From positions 1-64,000 of the forward strand of contig JARLGX010000033.1 in assembly GCA_031292575.1 (NCBI GenBank): a DNA stretch of 64,000 nucleotides. The letters are read 5' to 3'. The notes under the pieces are model-generated. The model ran no database searches and was not told the DNA's origin. It was given only the letters and a program-made list of their open reading frames with translations. Of this stretch, positions 26,510-35,761 are shown one piece after another. Each line of letters opens with the position of its first letter. Position 1 is the first letter of the stretch. Origin of the DNA: Paludibacter sp. Its GTDB lineage: Bacteria; Bacteroidota; Bacteroidia; Bacteroidales; Paludibacteraceae. A program made the translations under genes and the position numbers.

Positions 26510-27676
26510 CTAATATTCAAATTTGCCGAATTCACTTTCAATTATCAATTCCTTTTTATCAGACGCTTCGCAATAGCCCACTATTTGAGCATCAATATTG
26601 AAAGATTTAGAAATCTCAATTACTTTTTGTGCAAACTCGGCTGGCAAATATACTTCCAACCGATGACCCATATTAAACACTTTGTACATTTCTTTCCAAT
26701 CTGTTCCCGATTCTTTTTGAATCAACTGAAATAATGGAGGTATAGGAAAAAGATTATTTTTTACAACCTTTAAATTATCAACAAAGTGTAGAATCTTTGT
26801 TTGAGCTCCGCCTGAGCAATGTACCATTCCATGAATATTCTGATGAAGTTCAGTCAAAAGTTTCTTTACAACCGGTGCATAAGTTCTTGTCGGTGATAAC
26901 ACTAGTTTTCCTGCATCAATTCCCAAATTCTCAATTTGATCTGTCAATTTACAAGAACCCGAATAGGCTAATTCCTTTGGAATTTCGGTATTATAACTTT
27001 CAGGATATTTAATTGCCAGATAGTTGGCAAATACGTCGTGACGAGCCGAAGTTAAGCCATTGCTACCCATACCTCCATTATATTCCTTCTCATAAGTTGC
27101 TTGACCACTTGAAGAAAGACCAACAATAACATCTCCGGGTTTAATATTCCCATTGTCAATCACATCGGCGCGTTTCATGCGGCAAGTCACTGTACTATCA
27201 ACGATGATTGTCCTCACCAAGTCACCCACATCAGCTGTTTCACCGCCTGTAGGATAAATATTTACTCCCATTAGACGAAGTTCTTCAACTAATTCATTCG
27301 TTCCATTAATTATAGCAGAAATAACTTCTCCTGTGATTATGTTTTTATTCCTTCCGATAGTTGACGAAAGTAAGATATTATCCGTCGCCCCAACGCACAA
27401 CAAATCATCGATATTCATTATCAGTGCATCCTGAGCAATTCCTTTCCATACCGACAAATCACCTGTTTCCTTCCAATAGACATAAGCTAAAGCAGATTTT
27501 GTACCTGCTCCATCAGCATGCATTATGTTACAATAGTCGGGATCATCTCCCAAAAAATCGGGAATTATTTTACAAAAAGCTTTAGGATAAAGACCTTTAT
27601 CAATATTCTTAATCGCATTATGCACATCTTCTTTCGACGCTGATACGCCTCTTAAATTATACCGTTGATCACTCAT
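26510..27676 (-). CDS. purM: Phosphoribosylformylglycinamidine cyclo-ligase (AIR synthase), Bacteroidetes form
   Basis: 388 residues, longer and divergent from the ~345-residue enterobacterial enzyme. N-terminal SDQRYNLRGVSASKEDVHNA, then HADGAGTKSALAYVYW (the DGVGTK-like metal/ATP loop), MNIDDLLCVGATDNILLSST and GGETADVGDLVRTIIVDST (GGETAEMP equivalent). It catalyses ATP-dependent closure of FGAM to AIR in purine synthesis. The divergent sequence leads some annotations to call it only 'AIR synthase related'. It is a single gene, 61 bp from the end of malQ at 27738. Confidence 0.88.
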   Translation of the reverse strand: MSDQRYNLRGVSASKEDVHNAIKNIDKGLYPKAFCKIIPDFLGDDPDYCNIMHADGAGTKSALAYVYWKETGDLSVWKGIAQDALIMNIDDLLCVGATDNILLSSTIGRNKNIITGEVISAIINGTNELVEELRLMGVNIYPTGGETADVGDLVRTIIVDSTVTCRMKRADVIDNGNIKPGDVIVGLSSSGQATYEKEYNGGMGSNGLTSARHDVFANYLAIKYPESYNTEIPKELAYSGSCKLTDQIENLGIDAGKLVLSPTRTYAPVVKKLLTELHQNIHGMVHCSGGAQTKILHFVDNLKVVKNNLFPIPPLFQLIQKESGTDWKEMYKVFNMGHRLEVYLPAEFAQKVIEISKSFNIDAQIVGYCEASDKKELIIESEFGKFEY

Positions 27677-27737
27677 TTTTAAATTTGTTATCTTGCTTCG
27701 CGTTTATATTATTTTTTTACTTAAGACAAAGTATGAA

Positions 27738-30416
27738 CTACCTTCCTGAGTTTTTAATCATCTCGGCTATTTTTTCATTAAAAGAGTCTTCTTTTAAAAG
27801 TTGTTCTAATGTCATGTGCATTCTATAGCACCAAAAATTACGTGGATTGCTGGGAACATTAATCCTTTCAGCAAAAGGATGTTCAAGGCATAATTTACTT
27901 TCCAAAGCCATCCAATCCTGCCAGGGCAGAATAATCCACATGGCATTTGAGTCCAAATGTTGTTCAATAATTCTTTCCGCAATCCATGTTTCACAAGTAG
28001 CTGGTGCAGGTCCTTGCATGCCAAGCGCATGATTATAAAACCTTTGTGTTAGTATGGCATCTTCTTCCCACCATGCACGAATCGGATTCATGTCGTGAGT
28101 TGAAGTTGTACAAACCGAGCGATATGGAGCATCAGCTGGCATAGCAAATTCTGTATTTGGCTTCTTTGGCATACGCTGAATTTCAAGGCTAAGAATTTCT
28201 AGCGCATTCATCACAGAAGGAACTGAATCTGGAACCATACCTAAATCTTCGCCACAAACCAACATATTTGTTGAAGAAATAAGAGCAGGCAATTTTTTTA
28301 AAGCTTGCTGTTTCCAAAACTCCGTATGTCGGTGGTAAAAATAATCTACATATATCTTATCGAGTAACCTGCGGGTATTATCAGGTAAATCGCGGAAAGA
28401 AGCAGAACTATGCATCGAAATGCGTGGATGGAACTTATCAGTTTGACGCATATCGCGCACAAAAAGAACTTCACAATGCAAAGCATACAATCCATCTCGG
28501 ATTAACACTTCTTTATTTCCAAAATTATATCCAAGCGAAGCAAAATGCGCTTCAATCTTTTTCTGTGTATTAAATTCGGGCTTAAATTTGAAATTCTGCC
28601 AACCATCCGGTAATAAATACTCACGAATCACGTCATCGGTATATTTTCCAAAAGTTGCATAAAGCACATGTTCTTTCAAATAGGGTTTTAAGTAACGATT
28701 TTCATCCCACCAAAGCCCCTTGTTTTCAAGCTCTTTTATTGAAAAAGGTAATGCTGGGAGAAAACTGCCGGTTAAACCCCAAACTGCATCAGCAGGGATT
28801 TCCCAAATACGGAAGAATCCTAAAATATGATCGATGCGATAGGCATCAAAATATTCTGCTAATTTTTGAAAACGTTTTTTCCACCATTGATAACCATCTT
28901 TTTCCATTGATTCCCAGTTATACGTTGGGAAACCCCAATTCTGACCTGTAGCCGAAAAATCATCCGGTGGAGCACCTGCTTGTCCATTAAGATTAAATAA
29001 CTCAGGTTCTACCCATGCATCTACACTTCTTGGGCTCACACCAATAGGAATATCGCCTTTTATAGCAACACCATTTTTTCTGGCATAATCATGTACTTCA
29101 ATCAATTGTTTATGTAAATGATATTGAAGGAAGTAATAGAATGCTATTTCTTTGTAATGTAAAAACTCGGGATTGGAAAAGTCTTCGATTTGAGATTTAT
29201 CGTAAATGCTAAATTCTTTCCACTTGCCAAATTCAGGTGTTCCATTTAAGTCGCGCAAGTAAGAGAATGCAGCATATGGAACCAACCACTCTTTATTTGT
29301 GCTGAAGAATGTTTTATATTCGTCTGAAGCCAAAACGGAAGTACCATCCTGTAAATAAATTATTTTGAAAAACTCCCACTTTGTATTTAAAACGTTTTGA
29401 TAGTCGGAAAAAGACAACGAATTTAGCTCTGTTTTCTTTGATTGAAAATAATCTTTTAATTTCTTTGTTTTAAGCTTGCCAAGGCTCTCCAAATGTAAAT
29501 AAATTGGGTGAAGCGCATAAACCGAAACGGCATTGTAAGGATACGAATCGTAATTTGTGTGGAATAAAATTGTGTCGTTGATAGGTAAAATCTGAATTAT
29601 TCGTTGACCGGTTTTTTTAGCCCAGTCAATCATTTTCTTCAAATCATTGAATTCTCCAATGCCAAAACCATCCTCGCTTCGTAGTGAAAATACAGGAATA
29701 GCCACACCAGTTCCCTTCCATGAAGGGATTGTTCTGATAAAATGTTCATCGGTTACTACCGTTAAAACCTCTTTGTTTACTGCTTCAACCAAACGGTTTG
29801 GTCCCCCACCCCATGCCAGAACTTCGTCAGTCAGGGTGTCGACAATAAGATATTTATATTCTAATGGAAATTTAATTTTACTGGCATCAAGTGATATACT
29901 CCAAACAGGAAACTGTGATTCATCAAGTTTAACCTTTTTGGAGACATCCCAATTGCCCAAAACATCTTGATTACCCACAATTGCAAAGTGCCTATTCGGC
30001 TCCATCTGAGGACAATTAACCCTTAGGATAAAGTTGTTAATTGATTGTTGATATTCAATTTTTAATGGTTCCCGTTTAAAAAAACATTCGGTAAAAGCTG
30101 TTTTGGTGAAAGGACTATCACCGTATGACTCTCTCCAATTGTCGTAAATAGTTACATTCTTTTTTGTATCATGAAATTCAACCACTCGATTGGCTCCATA
30201 TTCACTGGTAAATGTCTTATCCTGATTTTGAATGACGTATCTATATGAAATATTTGAGACTGAATCTACTGAAATTTCTGTTTCCCATTCAGATTTTTCG
30301 TTACAATGCATCACGTATGTCTGAAATGAAATTAAATTTTCATCTAAGGAATTCACTAACACACATAAAGTTTGACCCCATTGTGTTTTGAAATGTATAT
30401 TAAATTGAATTTTCAT
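27738..30416 (-). CDS. malQ: 4-alpha-glucanotransferase with N-terminal CBM20 domains
   Basis: 892 residues. Residues 1-~250 hold two CBM20-like starch-binding modules (KIQFNIHFKTQWGQTLCVLV and NNFILRVNCPQ...VGNQDVLGNWD); the rest is a GH77 catalytic domain: YFDAYRIDHILGFFRIWEIP with the nucleophilic Asp, LVCGEDLGMVPDSVP with the acid/base Glu, and TTSTHDMNPIRAWWE with the stabilising Asp. This is the DPE2-like architecture: it transfers glucosyl units from maltose or maltodextrins to glycan acceptors in the cytoplasm. It has no signal peptide. Length is normal for the CBM20-GH77 type. Confidence 0.93.
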   Translation of the reverse strand: MKIQFNIHFKTQWGQTLCVLVNSLDENLISFQTYVMHCNEKSEWETEISVDSVSNISYRYVIQNQDKTFTSEYGANRVVEFHDTKKNVTIYDNWRESYGDSPFTKTAFTECFFKREPLKIEYQQSINNFILRVNCPQMEPNRHFAIVGNQDVLGNWDVSKKVKLDESQFPVWSISLDASKIKFPLEYKYLIVDTLTDEVLAWGGGPNRLVEAVNKEVLTVVTDEHFIRTIPSWKGTGVAIPVFSLRSEDGFGIGEFNDLKKMIDWAKKTGQRIIQILPINDTILFHTNYDSYPYNAVSVYALHPIYLHLESLGKLKTKKLKDYFQSKKTELNSLSFSDYQNVLNTKWEFFKIIYLQDGTSVLASDEYKTFFSTNKEWLVPYAAFSYLRDLNGTPEFGKWKEFSIYDKSQIEDFSNPEFLHYKEIAFYYFLQYHLHKQLIEVHDYARKNGVAIKGDIPIGVSPRSVDAWVEPELFNLNGQAGAPPDDFSATGQNWGFPTYNWESMEKDGYQWWKKRFQKLAEYFDAYRIDHILGFFRIWEIPADAVWGLTGSFLPALPFSIKELENKGLWWDENRYLKPYLKEHVLYATFGKYTDDVIREYLLPDGWQNFKFKPEFNTQKKIEAHFASLGYNFGNKEVLIRDGLYALHCEVLFVRDMRQTDKFHPRISMHSSASFRDLPDNTRRLLDKIYVDYFYHRHTEFWKQQALKKLPALISSTNMLVCGEDLGMVPDSVPSVMNALEILSLEIQRMPKKPNTEFAMPADAPYRSVCTTSTHDMNPIRAWWEEDAILTQRFYNHALGMQGPAPATCETWIAERIIEQHLDSNAMWIILPWQDWMALESKLCLEHPFAERINVPSNPRNFWCYRMHMTLEQLLKEDSFNEKIAEMIKNSGR

Positions 30417-30521
30417 CTTACTAAGAATAAATTATTTGGTACAAATTTACAAAAATTATACACAATATGAAAGTTGAACTAAAAGACAACAGAAAAATTC
30501 AGTGCAAACGATTGAAAATGA

Positions 30522-30560
30522 AAAGCCTTCTTAATTGTCAAACGACAATATTAAGAAGGC
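30522..30560 (-). terminator. Terminator of tRNA-Cys
   Basis: AGCCTTCTTAAT-TTGTC pairs with GACAA-ATTAAGAAGGCT; on the minus strand the hairpin is followed by TTTTC. It begins 5 bp past the tRNA 3' end. Confidence 0.75.
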
Positions 30561-30564
30561 TATG

Positions 30565-30635
30565 AGGTACTTGGCGGATTCGAACCGCCGTGAACGGTTT
30601 TGCAGACCGGCGCCTAACCACTTGGCTAAAGTACC
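30565..30635 (-). tRNA. tRNA-Cys(GCA)
   Basis: A 71-base cloverleaf on the minus strand: acceptor GGTACTT/AAGTACC with discriminator U73 (a cysteine identity element), anticodon stem around loop CTGCAAA (anticodon GCA), and T arm GGCGG/CCGCC around TTCGAAT. CCA is not encoded. Confidence 0.95.
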
Positions 30636-30648
30636 TTGTTTCGGTGTG

Positions 30649-30678
30649 CAAAGGTAGTATAATTTCGCGTCAATCCAA
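30649..30678 (-). promoter_or_regulatory. Promoter of tRNA-Cys
   Basis: Minus strand TTG (30676-30678), 19-bp spacer, TACCTTTG (30649-30656): a perfect Bacteroidetes promoter only ~13 bp from the mature tRNA. Confidence 0.7.
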
Positions 30679-30722
30679 CGATATTGTAGTAAAAAAAGGA
30701 AAAAACTTAAATGAAAAGTTTT

Positions 30723-31184
30723 TTATTTATTATCGTGAGGTTTGTGTCCTGGTAAATCCTGCAACAATTTACGTTTAAAGCTCCGTTCTGCTTTGTAATA
30801 CTTAAACAGGGTTTCTGGCTCCATCAGTTTGCGTAATTGAAGGTGATAGTTTCTGAATAATTGGACTTCTTTGAACTCATATTCCACATATCTATCGTTT
30901 AATTCGGCATAATTTGGTTTAATATTCTTTGCGTTTTTAAGTGCAGATTTAAAGAAATCTCTCTTTTGTTGATGTAATTTCCAAACCGAACTTTCGTATT
31001 CCATAAAGACCGGATGAACAGCCTCAATTTCTTTGGGTGTTAATTGTGCTTCTGTTACCAAAATTTGCCATTTATGCATATGCATTTCTTCAATTTGGTC
31101 AGGAGAATCATAGCACTGAAAAGCACTTAAAAAACCACTTACAGTTAGTAACAACCCTAGTAATACAAATTTCATCGGTTTCAT
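30723..31184 (-). CDS. Periplasmic Spy/CpxP-like protein of an ECF module
   Basis: About 153 residues from MKPMKFVLLGLLLTVSGFLS (31184), which is a signal peptide; the frame extends to 31244 but would then precede the signal with 20 polar residues. The mature part is all-helical and charged (QLTPKEIEAVHPVFMEYESS, LHQQKRDFFKSALK, LRKLMEPETLFKYYKAERS), like heavy-metal-resistance/CpxP/Spy proteins that often accompany Bacteroidetes ECF sigma factors. Probably a periplasmic sensor or chaperone; not proven. Confidence 0.65.
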   Translation of the reverse strand: MKPMKFVLLGLLLTVSGFLSAFQCYDSPDQIEEMHMHKWQILVTEAQLTPKEIEAVHPVFMEYESSVWKLHQQKRDFFKSALKNAKNIKPNYAELNDRYVEYEFKEVQLFRNYHLQLRKLMEPETLFKYYKAERSFKRKLLQDLPGHKPHDNK

Positions 31185-31221
31185 ATTATTTATCTTGAAA
31201 TGATTATATTCTCTAATAATT

Positions 31222-31539
31222 TTATTTTTTGGACTGTTCAACATAATAATCCATTAACGTCGACTCATCAACTTGCGAAAGCACATATGATTCATAATTC
31301 TCAGCATTTTTTGTTAAATTGTTTTGATGAATAGTATAAAATATCTGACTCATAATCAAAATTCCTACAAACATAGCTGTCATATACATCCAGGGTTTTA
31401 GCAATTTTCTTTTTAATGTATTCCCATAACCTATTTGATCTTCAATTTTTAAAGCAAATTGATTAAAATAATTTTCAGGAACTGTAAACGGCAATTCCTT
31501 TCCAATTTCATCTATTAATATGTTTTTTCTATCATTCAT
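31222..31539 (-). CDS. Putative anti-sigma factor, single-pass membrane protein
   Basis: 105 residues: a cytoplasmic N-terminal segment (~45 residues, GKELPFTVPENYFNQFALKI), one transmembrane helix (PWMYMTAMFVGILIMSQIFY) and a ~35-residue outer tail. It stands directly downstream of the ECF sigma gene, where an anti-sigma is expected, but it lacks an obvious zinc anti-sigma HxxxCxxC motif. The 'VPENYF' motif is common to small membrane proteins in Bacteroidetes ECF operons. Confidence 0.6.
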   Translation of the reverse strand: MNDRKNILIDEIGKELPFTVPENYFNQFALKIEDQIGYGNTLKRKLLKPWMYMTAMFVGILIMSQIFYTIHQNNLTKNAENYESYVLSQVDESTLMDYYVEQSKK

Positions 31540-31648
31540 ACTGTTTGTTTGACTAATTAGAATTCATTAGGTTTAATCGTAAATGTATTTTTGTAATTGT
31601 TTTAAGTTTGTAATTTTGCATAAGCTTTAATCATCAAACATAATTTAA

Positions 31649-32197
31649 TTAATCTTCCTCAGAGAAAAACTTTTCTATTTTTTTTACTGCATGATGATAA
31701 GACGCTTTCAAGGCTCCAACTGTCGTTCCAAGAATTGGTTCCATCTGTTCATAGGTAATATCGTCGAAATATTTCATATTAAAAACCAATCTTTGTTTTT
31801 CTGGCAAGGTCATTATTGCTTTTTGTAATTTCAATTGTAGCTCATTTCCACTAAAATAAGTATCAGACTGTAAATTCTGTATCATTACTTCTTCAATATT
31901 ATCAATAGAATTCTGATTTCTCATACGTTTGTTTGTCAGAAAAGTGATAGTTTCGTTAGTAGCAATGCGATATAGCCATGTTGAAACTTGCGAATCGCCT
32001 CTAAAACCATCTAAGCCATTCCAAGCTTTCATAAATGTATTTTGCAAAACATCATTAGCATCATCGTGCGAAAGCACCATTTTGCGAATGTGCCAATAAA
32101 GACGTTCCTGATAGGTACGAACTACAACAGAAAATGCTTTGCTACGGCTAACCGCCTGACTAAGTTGAAAAACTAATTCTTCTTCAGCTGAATTCAT
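31649..32197 (-). CDS. ECF-type RNA polymerase sigma factor (sigma-70 family)
   Basis: 182 residues. Region 2: FSVVVRTYQERLYWHIRKMV and SHDDANDVLQNTFMKAWNGL with STWLYRIATNETITFL (regions 2.3-2.4); region 4: ALPEKQRL-like TLPEKQRLVFNMKYFDDITY followed by YEQMEPILGTTVGALKASYHHA, the helix-turn-helix. ECF sigma factors direct polymerase to stress or envelope regulons. The two downstream genes look like its regulator and a target. The 87 bp between this gene and the dehydrogenase show no clear promoter. Confidence 0.9.
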   Translation of the reverse strand: MNSAEEELVFQLSQAVSRSKAFSVVVRTYQERLYWHIRKMVLSHDDANDVLQNTFMKAWNGLDGFRGDSQVSTWLYRIATNETITFLTNKRMRNQNSIDNIEEVMIQNLQSDTYFSGNELQLKLQKAIMTLPEKQRLVFNMKYFDDITYEQMEPILGTTVGALKASYHHAVKKIEKFFSEED

Positions 32198-32284
32198 ACA
32201 TTATCACATGAGATTCTTTCTCAAATTTCATTATTAATATAGTTGTTAGACTGTTATAAATGAAAATAGTTTAATTTATATAAC

Positions 32285-33265
32285 TTAATTTACTCGTGTT
32301 ATATCCGATTTTCCATCAAAAAATCGAATTATATTCTGTGAAACAAATCTACTCATTTCATTTCGGGCTTCAATCGTTGCAGTTCCATTGTGTGGCGATA
32401 AAACCACATTGTCGAGTTCAAAAAGTTCTTTACTAATATTTGGTTCAAACTCATAAACATCTAAAGCCGCAGCTGCAATCCTTTTATTTTGTAATGCGTC
32501 AATAAGTGCAATTTCATCTACAACTGGTCCGCGAGAAGTATTTACCAGAATGACTGTGGGTTTCATTTCTTTAAAACTATCCTGATTTATAATATGATAT
32601 GTTCTTTCGGTTAAAGGTGTATGTAACGTCACAACATCACTAATTTTAAGCAATTCATCAAGGTCTAATCTTTGTGCTTGATATGCAAGTTCTATGTTTG
32701 GTGTCAATTTGGTTCGATTATAATAAACAATTTTCATACCATTTGCAATGGCTCGGCGAGCAACCGCCCGACCAATCCGCCCCATTCCAATGATTCCAAG
32801 TGTTTTACCATACAATGATTGTCCAAGATTTTCCATAACTCCCCATTTTAATCCATGCGGAAGGCGAATTTTTCGGTCACATTCTGCTATTCGACGTGCT
32901 GCAACTAACATTAAACCAAAGGTATGCTCTGCAGTTGGTTCAACTACGGGATTCGGTGTGTTGGTAACCACAATTGCATTACGAGTTGCACATTCTACAT
33001 CTATATTGTCAAATCCAACTCCATAATTTGCAATAATTTTCAATTTCCCTTTTGTAGCTTCAATAACCTCTTTATCCACTTTAAACTGAAAAGTAGAAAC
33101 CAAAGCATCAAAGCCAGATATAGTTTCAATGACCTCTTTCTTTGAAAAGAAATCATTTGTTGGAAAAACAACGTCGAAATCTTCATTCAAAGATGAAAAA
33201 CCTTCTGAAAACAATTTTGTAGTAACCAGAACCCGTAATTTAGATTTAATCTCCACAACAATCAA
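32285..33265 (-). CDS. NAD-dependent D-2-hydroxyacid dehydrogenase
   Basis: 326 residues. Rossmann loop GIIGMGRIGRAVARRA (GxGxxG), catalytic Arg in NTSRGPVVDE, catalytic Glu in AALDVYEFEPN and catalytic His in LSPHNGTAT; the substrate-side NYGVGFDNIDV is also typical. It reduces or oxidises a 2-hydroxyacid such as glycerate/hydroxypyruvate or glyoxylate; exact substrate open. Met at residue 1 fits its promoter 20-50 bp upstream. Single gene. Confidence 0.88.
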   Translation of the reverse strand: MIVVEIKSKLRVLVTTKLFSEGFSSLNEDFDVVFPTNDFFSKKEVIETISGFDALVSTFQFKVDKEVIEATKGKLKIIANYGVGFDNIDVECATRNAIVVTNTPNPVVEPTAEHTFGLMLVAARRIAECDRKIRLPHGLKWGVMENLGQSLYGKTLGIIGMGRIGRAVARRAIANGMKIVYYNRTKLTPNIELAYQAQRLDLDELLKISDVVTLHTPLTERTYHIINQDSFKEMKPTVILVNTSRGPVVDEIALIDALQNKRIAAAALDVYEFEPNISKELFELDNVVLSPHNGTATIEARNEMSRFVSQNIIRFFDGKSDITRVN

Positions 33266-33281
33266 AGTTTAGATAATAGTA

Positions 33282-33312
33282 CAAAAGTAGATTGTTTCAA
33301 ATGAAAAGTCAA
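33282..33312 (-). promoter_or_regulatory. Promoter of the 2-hydroxyacid dehydrogenase
   Basis: Minus strand: TTG (33310-33312), 20-bp spacer, TACTTTTG (33282-33289). A good match to the Bacteroidetes consensus; it overlaps the upstream edge of the OmpA terminator. Confidence 0.6.
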
Positions 33313-33348
33313 AAAAAATCCCCATTAATTATTTAAAATTAATGGGGA
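33311..33348 (-). terminator. Terminator of the OmpA gene
   Basis: TCCCCATTAATT pairs with AATTAATGGGGA around ATTTAA; on the minus strand it is followed by a run of eight T. It lies 20 bp past the OmpA stop codon. Confidence 0.88.
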
Positions 33349-33368
33349 CATTTATTTAATTAGAGAAT

Positions 33369-34895
33369 TTAGAAGTTTACTTTAAATTCTACTCTTCTGT
33401 TTTTAGCTCTTCCTGCAGCAGTTCCGTTATCGGCAATTGGCATAGTTTGACCAAAACCCTTGGCAGTTAGTCTTGAAGCATCAATACCATTTTTTGTTAA
33501 GTATGCTTTAACTGCTTCTGCACGTCTTTGAGATAAATCAAGATTCTTTGCGGCAACACCTTGACTATCTGTATGACCATTGATTTCTACATTATAAGAT
33601 GGGTTTTCTTTCAAAACCTTTACAACTTGATTCAAAATTGAATAAGATGATTTTTTAATGACATCTTTACTTGATTCAAATTGAATGCCTTGCAATGCCT
33701 GAGCAAATATTTTCTTAGTTTCAGCCTTTACTTCAGGACATCCTTTATTAGCTGCTACACCAGGTACATCAGGACATTTATCCAAGTAATCTGGAATTCC
33801 ATCACCGTCTCTATCTAATGGACAACCGTTAGCATCTACCGCTACGCCTTTTGGTGTATTTGGGCATTTATCAAGATAATCAGCAACTCCATCACCGTCA
33901 GTATCTAATGGACAACCTTCAGCATTAACTTGTACGCCAGCTGGTGTATCAGGGCATTTATCAAGATAATCGGCAACACCATCACCATCTGAATCAAATG
34001 GACAGCCGTTGGCATCAACTTTAACTCCGGCTGGAGTATCAGGACATTTATCAAGATAATCGGCAACTCCATCACCATCAGTATCTAATGGGCAACCGTT
34101 AGCATCTACTTTAACTCCGGCTGGAGTATTAGGGCATTTGTCTTGATAATCGGCAACTCCATCGCCATCAGTATCAACTGGACAGCCAAATGCATCTACT
34201 TTAACACCTTTAGGGGTATTTGGACATTTGTCCAATTTGTCAGGAACTCCATCACCATCAGCATCTTTTGGAGCACCAAAAGAAAAAATGATACCCAGTG
34301 AATGCTCTGCATATGCGTCATTTTCAAGGTTAGTGTAAGACCTATCACGTTTATCGTGATTTGTAAAGTTGTAAACAAACTTATACTGTAATGCTAATGT
34401 TTTATTAAATTGATATTTCAAACCTACACCAACCGGAATAATAAAGTCAGCTGGACCCGAAGTGTTAATTCTTCCAGCTTGGGATACACCACCCTGAGTA
34501 CCTGAACTGTATCCGGCTAAACCCATGCCAACTTCGATAAATGGAGATAATTTGGCACTTTCTTTAAAAATGTATCCATTATTTAATTTATAGTGTAAAA
34601 ATAATGTACCTTCTGTTTTATGTCCCCAGAAGTTCAAAGTGCTGTTTGAATAACCATAATCTCCCATATTTCCCTGGATTCCTAAGTCGAAGGAAGGAGT
34701 AAGGTAAGTAGCTACTGACAAGCCCCAAAATCCATAATAAGTTTTGGAAAAATCAAAAACACCATTTCCAAGGTCTCCATTGTACTCATTTTTTCCACCG
34801 TACAATCCAACAGCAATCTTACTATCAACTGTTTGAGCATTCGTAAAGAATATTACAGATAGTAATCCTAGTAATAGCAAACTTTTTCTTTTCAT
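33369..34895 (-). CDS. OmpA-family outer-membrane protein with type-3 thrombospondin repeats
   Basis: 508 residues. Signal peptide (MKRKSLLLLGLLSVIFFTNAQ), N-terminal eight-stranded barrel (~25-210), six 30-residue calcium-binding repeats of the form DTDGDGVADYLDKCPDTPAG (DNA 33735-34265), and a C-terminal OmpA/MotB peptidoglycan-binding domain with INGHTDSQGVAAKNLDLSQR and RVEFKVNF. The barrel anchors the protein in the outer membrane and the C-terminus holds the wall. The abundant Asp loops bind Ca2+ in related proteins. It has a strong promoter and terminator and is likely highly expressed. Confidence 0.93.
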   Translation of the reverse strand: MKRKSLLLLGLLSVIFFTNAQTVDSKIAVGLYGGKNEYNGDLGNGVFDFSKTYYGFWGLSVATYLTPSFDLGIQGNMGDYGYSNSTLNFWGHKTEGTLFLHYKLNNGYIFKESAKLSPFIEVGMGLAGYSSGTQGGVSQAGRINTSGPADFIIPVGVGLKYQFNKTLALQYKFVYNFTNHDKRDRSYTNLENDAYAEHSLGIIFSFGAPKDADGDGVPDKLDKCPNTPKGVKVDAFGCPVDTDGDGVADYQDKCPNTPAGVKVDANGCPLDTDGDGVADYLDKCPDTPAGVKVDANGCPFDSDGDGVADYLDKCPDTPAGVQVNAEGCPLDTDGDGVADYLDKCPNTPKGVAVDANGCPLDRDGDGIPDYLDKCPDVPGVAANKGCPEVKAETKKIFAQALQGIQFESSKDVIKKSSYSILNQVVKVLKENPSYNVEINGHTDSQGVAAKNLDLSQRRAEAVKAYLTKNGIDASRLTAKGFGQTMPIADNGTAAGRAKNRRVEFKVNF

Positions 34896-35070
34896 ATTTT
34901 TTTATTTTAAAGATTAATAAATTTCAGAGTGTCGATTGAAAAATAATTAACAAAATGCCAATTTTATAGTTTTTATAATATTGTTTAATATTTCGGTTTA
35001 TCTACTGGAATATGACTTTTTAAATTAAAGCTTATAGATTAATTATTACATATGGCTGCAATAATTGCTA

Positions 35071-35100
35071 CAAAGATAGATAAACTAATATTAATTTCAA
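35071..35100 (-). promoter_or_regulatory. Promoter of the OmpA gene
   Basis: Minus strand: TTG (35098-35100), 19-bp spacer, TATCTTTG (35071-35078). It gives a leader of about 170 nt. The rest of the 34896-35761 gap is very AT-rich; apart from a TATATTTG word at 35461-35468, which could be a -7 element for sucC, I see nothing in it. Confidence 0.6.
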
Positions 35101-35761
35101 TGTAAATTTGTTCATAAATAATAATTATTTAGATATGTGTTATATTTACTTAATTGTATAGATTTCATTTTAGGGCATAATTTGAATGTAAATATAAATA
35201 TGAAATGCCACGCTAAATATACAATTTATTCTTATACAATAATTTAGATAAAAAGGAACATAAAATAAACAAATGCCCAAAACAATATTAATACTCCATA
35301 CTTAAATGTAGTTTCAATTTAAACAAGCCTGAAAATCATTAAGTAATCATTCTAAAATTAATATTAATTACACATGAATTATGTTTAAGGTATTAGTCCA
35401 TAAATCTTTTAAAAAAATAGATTTTATAAATATTCATATATGAATTCATTTTTGAATTACTATATTTGTGCGGCTGTTGAATATTTATTTTAAAATGCAA
35501 GCTTAATTAATTATATCTCATAGGTTTATCATTTATAAGATGAGCATCATATTTAAAAGTTTTCGCTATTGTTTAAATAAATATTTTGTATTCTTAAATT
35601 TTAAAGATTAAACTTTGTATTTCTAAAATTAAAGAATTTAATCAAACAACTTTTACATATATAACGTTAACCCTATATTAAATTAGAAATTGGTAAATTT
35701 AAAAGCAAACCGTATTTTTAAAATATCCTTAAATTCAAATTAAAACCATAATAAAATTTAT